From NCBI GenBank assembly GCA_034678415.1, contig JAXDBV010000285.1, positions 1 through 9,412 on the forward strand: a stretch of 9,412 nucleotides of DNA, in the 5' to 3' direction. Source of the stretch: JAXDBV01 sp034678415 (lineage in GTDB: Bacteria; Bacteroidota; Bacteroidia; Bacteroidales; VadinHA17). The notes below the pieces were generated by a model. It saw only the letters and a program-made list of their open reading frames with translations, searched no databases and had not been told where the DNA came from. The translations under genes and the position numbers were made by a program. Of this stretch, positions 6,735-9,412 are shown in pieces (positions within the stretch are counted from its first letter, which is position 1; each line of letters begins with the position of its first letter).

Positions 6735-6882
6735 CGGTCGAATTTTTCAATAAATATACAAAGCCCTTTTAAAACCCGGAAGGAACTTCATGTATGTCCG
6801 TTGCATCATAGATTTATTTAGATATATAGATAATTTTAAATACTGCACGGGGATTGAAAGCCGGGTTAAAAGTGAATTTATT

Positions 6883-6890
6883 TATCTTTG
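6883..6890 (+). promoter_or_regulatory. Bacteroidota-type -7 promoter element before the DUF4271 gene
   Basis: TATCTTTG matches TAnnTTTG exactly, and its last base lies 16 bases before ATG 6907. No TTTG is seen at the usual 19-base spacing; the nearest TTG (6854-6856) is too far away. The expected transcription start near 6895 supports translation from 6907 rather than from the in-frame ATG at 6790. The rest of the gap 6735-6906 is AT-rich with nothing else recognisable. Confidence 0.45.
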
Positions 6891-6906
6891 CAGATATTTT
6901 CCACCG

Positions 6907-8007
6907 ATGAACGTCGATCCAGAGTATTTCCAAACAAATAGTACCAGTGGTATATTCCGTTTTGCACAGGATACGGTTTTGCTGAAGCCACGGTCAGATA
7001 CTGTGAAGGCAGACACATCAATTGTAAAGAGGTACACGCAGGAGCAGGCTTTACAGATCCTACTGACCCAGGAAAAGAGAACCCGGGCAATTGATTCGAT
7101 CAACCGGGCCAATCTTCTCCTGCAACAGAGGGAGAAGCTGATAGTGGCAGAGCCGGAAGCAGTGATTGACTCTTCGCAGCATATTCTTTTTGATTCCCTT
7201 CCCGGTTTGAAGGAACAGCAGAATGTTTTTTCCGGGATACACAGAACCGACAGTATGCTGTCACTGGTTCTTGAGGCATCCGACAGCACCGACACAATCA
7301 TTTCGGGTACCAGTGAGGTTCTTCTTCCGGAGAAGGGATTGCTGAAGGACAGCGGAAAGGAATATCATTACGACTGGGTATTGATAGTCCTGCTGGTTTC
7401 GCTGGGATTATTCGCCTGGCTACGGTTATTTTACAACAGGCTGTTTAAGCCGGTGCTTATTTCATTGTTGGATTACCGTGAATCTCTCAAGCTGTTCAGG
7501 GATCACAGTGCCTTGTTTGACAGGTTTTCCTTTTTCCTGAATCTTCTGTTTTATGTGAATTCAGGTCTTTTTTTCTTTTTCGTTCTGAAGCATTACGGCA
7601 TTGATATCCCGGTACAGAATCCTTTCCTGATCTTCGTAGCCGTGACCGTTGCCATGGTATTGATCTATGCCGGAAGGTACATTATCTGCAGGCTGACAGG
7701 TTTTATCTCATTGAGTCAGAATGTATTTTCAGAGTATACCCATAATATATTCATCATCAACAAGAATATCGGTTTATTCCTTTTCCCTCTGGTCATTGGA
7801 ATACCTTACCTGCCCGAGGGGATAGTGCCTTTTTTGATCTATGGCGGATTGCTTCTTGTTGGCATGGGCTATATGATTCGTCTATGGCGGGCCTTTCAGA
7901 TTTTTATTTTAAATGGATTTTCAATATTCTATCTGATTTTATACCTTTGTGCCCTGGAATTCGTGCCAATCACGGTTGCAGTAAAATATCTTCAGGTACT
8001 GGCTTAA
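6907..8007 (+). CDS. DUF4271 integral membrane protein
   Basis: A 366-residue membrane protein of the Bacteroidota family DUF4271; the function is not known. Residues 1-155 are hydrophilic and probably largely unstructured or helical outside the membrane, rich in Ser, Asp and Thr, with a Gln/Arg-rich helix at about 43-78. Hydrophobic segments follow near 156-175, 209-228, 239-260, 285-302, 305-325 and 337-358, giving six likely membrane helices. The conserved-looking part lies between about 170 and 335, with KPVLISLLDYRESLKLFRDH (181-200) before helix 2 and FSEYTHNIFIINKNIG (274-289) before helix 4. ATG 6907 is chosen over 6790 because of the promoter element between them and because the extra 39 residues look random. 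hemD follows after 45 bases, an arrangement I associate with many Bacteroidota genomes. Confidence 0.82.
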   Translation: MNVDPEYFQTNSTSGIFRFAQDTVLLKPRSDTVKADTSIVKRYTQEQALQILLTQEKRTRAIDSINRANLLLQQREKLIVAEPEAVIDSSQHILFDSLPGLKEQQNVFSGIHRTDSMLSLVLEASDSTDTIISGTSEVLLPEKGLLKDSGKEYHYDWVLIVLLVSLGLFAWLRLFYNRLFKPVLISLLDYRESLKLFRDHSALFDRFSFFLNLLFYVNSGLFFFFVLKHYGIDIPVQNPFLIFVAVTVAMVLIYAGRYIICRLTGFISLSQNVFSEYTHNIFIINKNIGLFLFPLVIGIPYLPEGIVPFLIYGGLLLVGMGYMIRLWRAFQIFILNGFSIFYLILYLCALEFVPITVAVKYLQVLA

Positions 8008-8052
8008 CAGTGTATTTTGCGGATTGATATTGTTAAACTAAAAATTGAAGCG

Positions 8053-8805
8053 TTGAAAATCAGAAGAATTTTAGTTTCGCAGCCAGAGCCCGATTCAGAA
8101 AAATCCCCTTATCACGAGCTGGCAGAGAAGAACAAAATCAAGGTTGACTTCAAGGAATTCATTCATGTAGAACCTGTGCCATGTAAGGATTTCAGGGCGC
8201 AGAAGGTAGATATCCTTGCGCATACGGCGGTAATATTCACCAGCCGGACCGCCATTGATCATTTCTTTAACCTGTGCGAGGAAATGAGGATCATGATTCC
8301 TGACGGAATGAAATATTTCTGCACCTCAGAATCGGTGGCCTTTTACCTTCAGAAATATATCGTTTACAGGAAGCGAAAGATCTTCTATGGAACAAACCAT
8401 TTCAAGGATTTGCTTGAGATCATTCTCAAACACCGCGAAGAGAAATACCTGCTTCCTTTATCGGATCAGCACAAGAATGATATTCCTATTGAGCTTGACA
8501 GGCACAAGATCAATTATACAAAAGCCATCATGTACAGGACCGTATGCAGCGACCTGTCGAACTTCTCCACCAGCGATTACGACATTATTGTCTTTTTCAG
8601 TCCTTCCGGAATAAAATCCCTGGTGCAGAACTTCCCCAATTTCAGGCAGAACAACACCTACATTGCAGCCTTCGGACCTGCCACTCACAAGGCGGTACAG
8701 GATGCAGGCTTGAAGCTGGACATTGCAGCTCCCAATCCGCAGGCACCTTCCATGACGATGGCCATTGAACAATTTATCGCCGATCACAATAAAAATCATA
8801 AATAA
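8053..8805 (+). CDS. hemD: Uroporphyrinogen-III synthase
   Basis: A 250-residue cytoplasmic enzyme that cyclises hydroxymethylbilane to uroporphyrinogen III, with inversion of ring D, in haem and corrinoid synthesis. The family has low identity, but the layout fits: two alpha/beta domains, with AVIFTSRTAIDHFF (59-72) at the end of the first exchange and DIIVFFSPSGIKSL (177-190) in the second, then YIAAFGPATHKAVQDAGL (203-220) and the C-terminal AAPNPQAPSMTMAIEQFI (225-242). No ATG is available near the N-terminus. The TTG at 8053 is preferred, giving a protein beginning MKIRRILVSQP, which is how Bacteroidota homologues usually begin. An in-frame TTG at 8017 would add 12 residues. It lies 45 bases after the DUF4271 gene, probably in the same transcript. 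Confidence 0.85.
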   Translation: MKIRRILVSQPEPDSEKSPYHELAEKNKIKVDFKEFIHVEPVPCKDFRAQKVDILAHTAVIFTSRTAIDHFFNLCEEMRIMIPDGMKYFCTSESVAFYLQKYIVYRKRKIFYGTNHFKDLLEIILKHREEKYLLPLSDQHKNDIPIELDRHKINYTKAIMYRTVCSDLSNFSTSDYDIIVFFSPSGIKSLVQNFPNFRQNNTYIAAFGPATHKAVQDAGLKLDIAAPNPQAPSMTMAIEQFIADHNKNHK

Positions 8806-8820
8806 CCGGGCATCAGGGTT

Positions 8821-8849
8821 AAAAAGGGGGACCATGATCCCCCTTTTTT
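8821..8849. terminator. Strong hairpin terminator between hemD and rnpA
   Basis: AAAAAGGGGGA (8821-8831) pairs perfectly with TCCCCCTTTTT (8838-8848) around the loop CCATGA, and a further T follows. With an A run on one side and a T run on the other, it could terminate transcription on either strand. It begins 16 bases after the hemD stop codon and ends 15 bases before the rnpA start. Confidence 0.85.
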
Positions 8850-8864
8850 CTTATTCCAGGAAAC

Positions 8865-9254
8865 ATGGAAAGGAAATTCAGGAAGACAGAGAAACTTAGA
8901 AGCCATAAACGTGTTGAACAACTCTTTAACAAAGGGTATAGCCTGCAGGTGAAGAAATTACGGGCCTGCTGGCTCAGGATGGATGACAATGGTCCCTCCC
9001 CCGTGAAGGTCATCCTTACCGTATCGAAAAAGAAGTTTACGAAAGCCATCCATCGTAACCTTGTCCGCAGGAGGATGCGTGAAGCCTACCGGATACTGAA
9101 ACCTGCGTTGTATACATTCATGCAGCGCAGGTCGATAACCATTGACCTGGCCATCATTTATACCGGCGATCCGATCCCTACGTATGCCGACATAAGGGAT
9201 AATATGGAGCAAATCATTAACAGGATACGCATGTACTATGAGGAAAGTGATTAG
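8865..9254 (+). CDS. rnpA: Ribonuclease P protein component
   Basis: A 129-residue basic protein that binds the RNase P RNA and helps it process the 5' ends of precursor tRNAs. The RNR motif is clear in AIHRNLVRRRMREAYR (61-76), with R64, N65, R68, R69, R72 and E73. The N-terminal part, FRKTEKLRSHKRVEQLFNKG (5-24), has the family's usual conserved Phe and basic residues. The length is normal. AGGA lies 3 bases before the start, a spacing shorter than usual. In many bacteria rnpA follows rpmH; here it follows hemD, as I recall for Bacteroidota. Its 3' end overlaps yidD by 17 bases. No clear promoter is visible between the terminator and the start codon. Confidence 0.95.
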   Translation: MERKFRKTEKLRSHKRVEQLFNKGYSLQVKKLRACWLRMDDNGPSPVKVILTVSKKKFTKAIHRNLVRRRMREAYRILKPALYTFMQRRSITIDLAIIYTGDPIPTYADIRDNMEQIINRIRMYYEESD

Positions 9255-9412
9255 CACTTTTTTAATTGGCCTGGTAAGGTTTTACCAGGTATCCGTTTCG
9301 CCTCTGTTCCCGCCGTCATGCCGGTACACACCTTCCTGTTCTGCCTATAGCATTGAAGCCATACGTAAACATGGCCCGTTAAAAGGATCATGGCTGGCTG
9401 TCAAACGGATCC
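9238..9412 (+). CDS. yidD: Membrane protein insertion efficiency factor YidD, cut by the window edge
   Basis: The first 58 codons of YidD, a small amphipathic membrane-associated protein that assists the YidC insertase. The signature is unmistakable: RFYQVSVSPLFPPSCRY (14-30), then TPSCSAYSIEAIRKHGPLKG (31-50) and LAVKRI (53-58), including the conserved Cys pair of the CRYTPSC segment. The remaining part, usually about 15-25 residues with a second Cys motif, lies beyond the right edge. The start ATG 9238 lies inside rnpA in another frame, giving a 17-base overlap and probable translational coupling. The rnpA-yidD pairing is widespread in bacteria. Confidence 0.93.
   Translation, partial: MRKVISTFLIGLVRFYQVSVSPLFPPSCRYTPSCSAYSIEAIRKHGPLKGSWLAVKRI

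Noticed and set aside
6790..6906. In-frame upstream ATG that would add 39 residues to the DUF4271 protein
   Set aside because: The added stretch lies over AT-rich intergenic sequence containing the TATCTTTG promoter element and has no signal-peptide or domain character.

Overview
The window reads as ordinary chromosomal DNA from a member of the Bacteroidota, probably Bacteroidales or a near relative. Three things point there. Coding starts mostly lack a strong Shine-Dalgarno sequence. Two good matches to the Bacteroidota -7 element TAnnTTTG occur, at 2290-2297 and 6883-6890. The block DUF4271 protein - uroporphyrinogen-III synthase - RNase P protein - YidD is a gene order I associate with that phylum. 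I see no CRISPR array, insertion sequence, prophage, tRNA or rRNA, and nothing that supports a new multi-gene system.

Layout. 2-223 is the probable 3' end of an unidentified gene entering from the left. 300-2225 encodes a secreted M14-type zinc carboxypeptidase homologue with Asp-rich calcium-type loops and an unusual residue at the expected third zinc-ligand position. A small region with two competing hairpins and a promoter leads into a 6-phosphofructokinase at 2344-3549 with pyrophosphate-type active-site residues. After two tandem hairpins comes a 119-codon reading frame (3628-3987) whose C-terminal half resembles the extreme C-terminus of amidase-signature enzymes; I read it as a gene remnant. 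Then follow a YbjQ/UPF0145 protein (4030-4350), D-aminoacyl-tRNA deacylase (4417-4869) and, 3 bases later, a 14-helix MFS exporter (4873-6258). A lipoprotein with an NTF2/DUF4440-like domain (6270-6734) lies on the opposite strand, tail to tail with the exporter.

The right end is the housekeeping block. DUF4271 membrane protein (6907-8007) and hemD (8053-8805) are followed by a strong hairpin terminator, then by rnpA (8865-9254) and yidD (from 9238, cut by the window edge), which overlap by 17 bases.

How the genes relate. dtd and the exporter probably share a transcript, as do rnpA and yidD. DUF4271 and hemD are closely spaced and probably co-transcribed. The other genes look like separate units: glycolysis (pfp), extracellular peptide degradation (M14 protein) and tRNA proofreading (dtd). 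The points most worth a second look are the altered zinc site, the amidase remnant, the alternative hairpins before the phosphofructokinase, and the terminator lying just 15 bases before rnpA.
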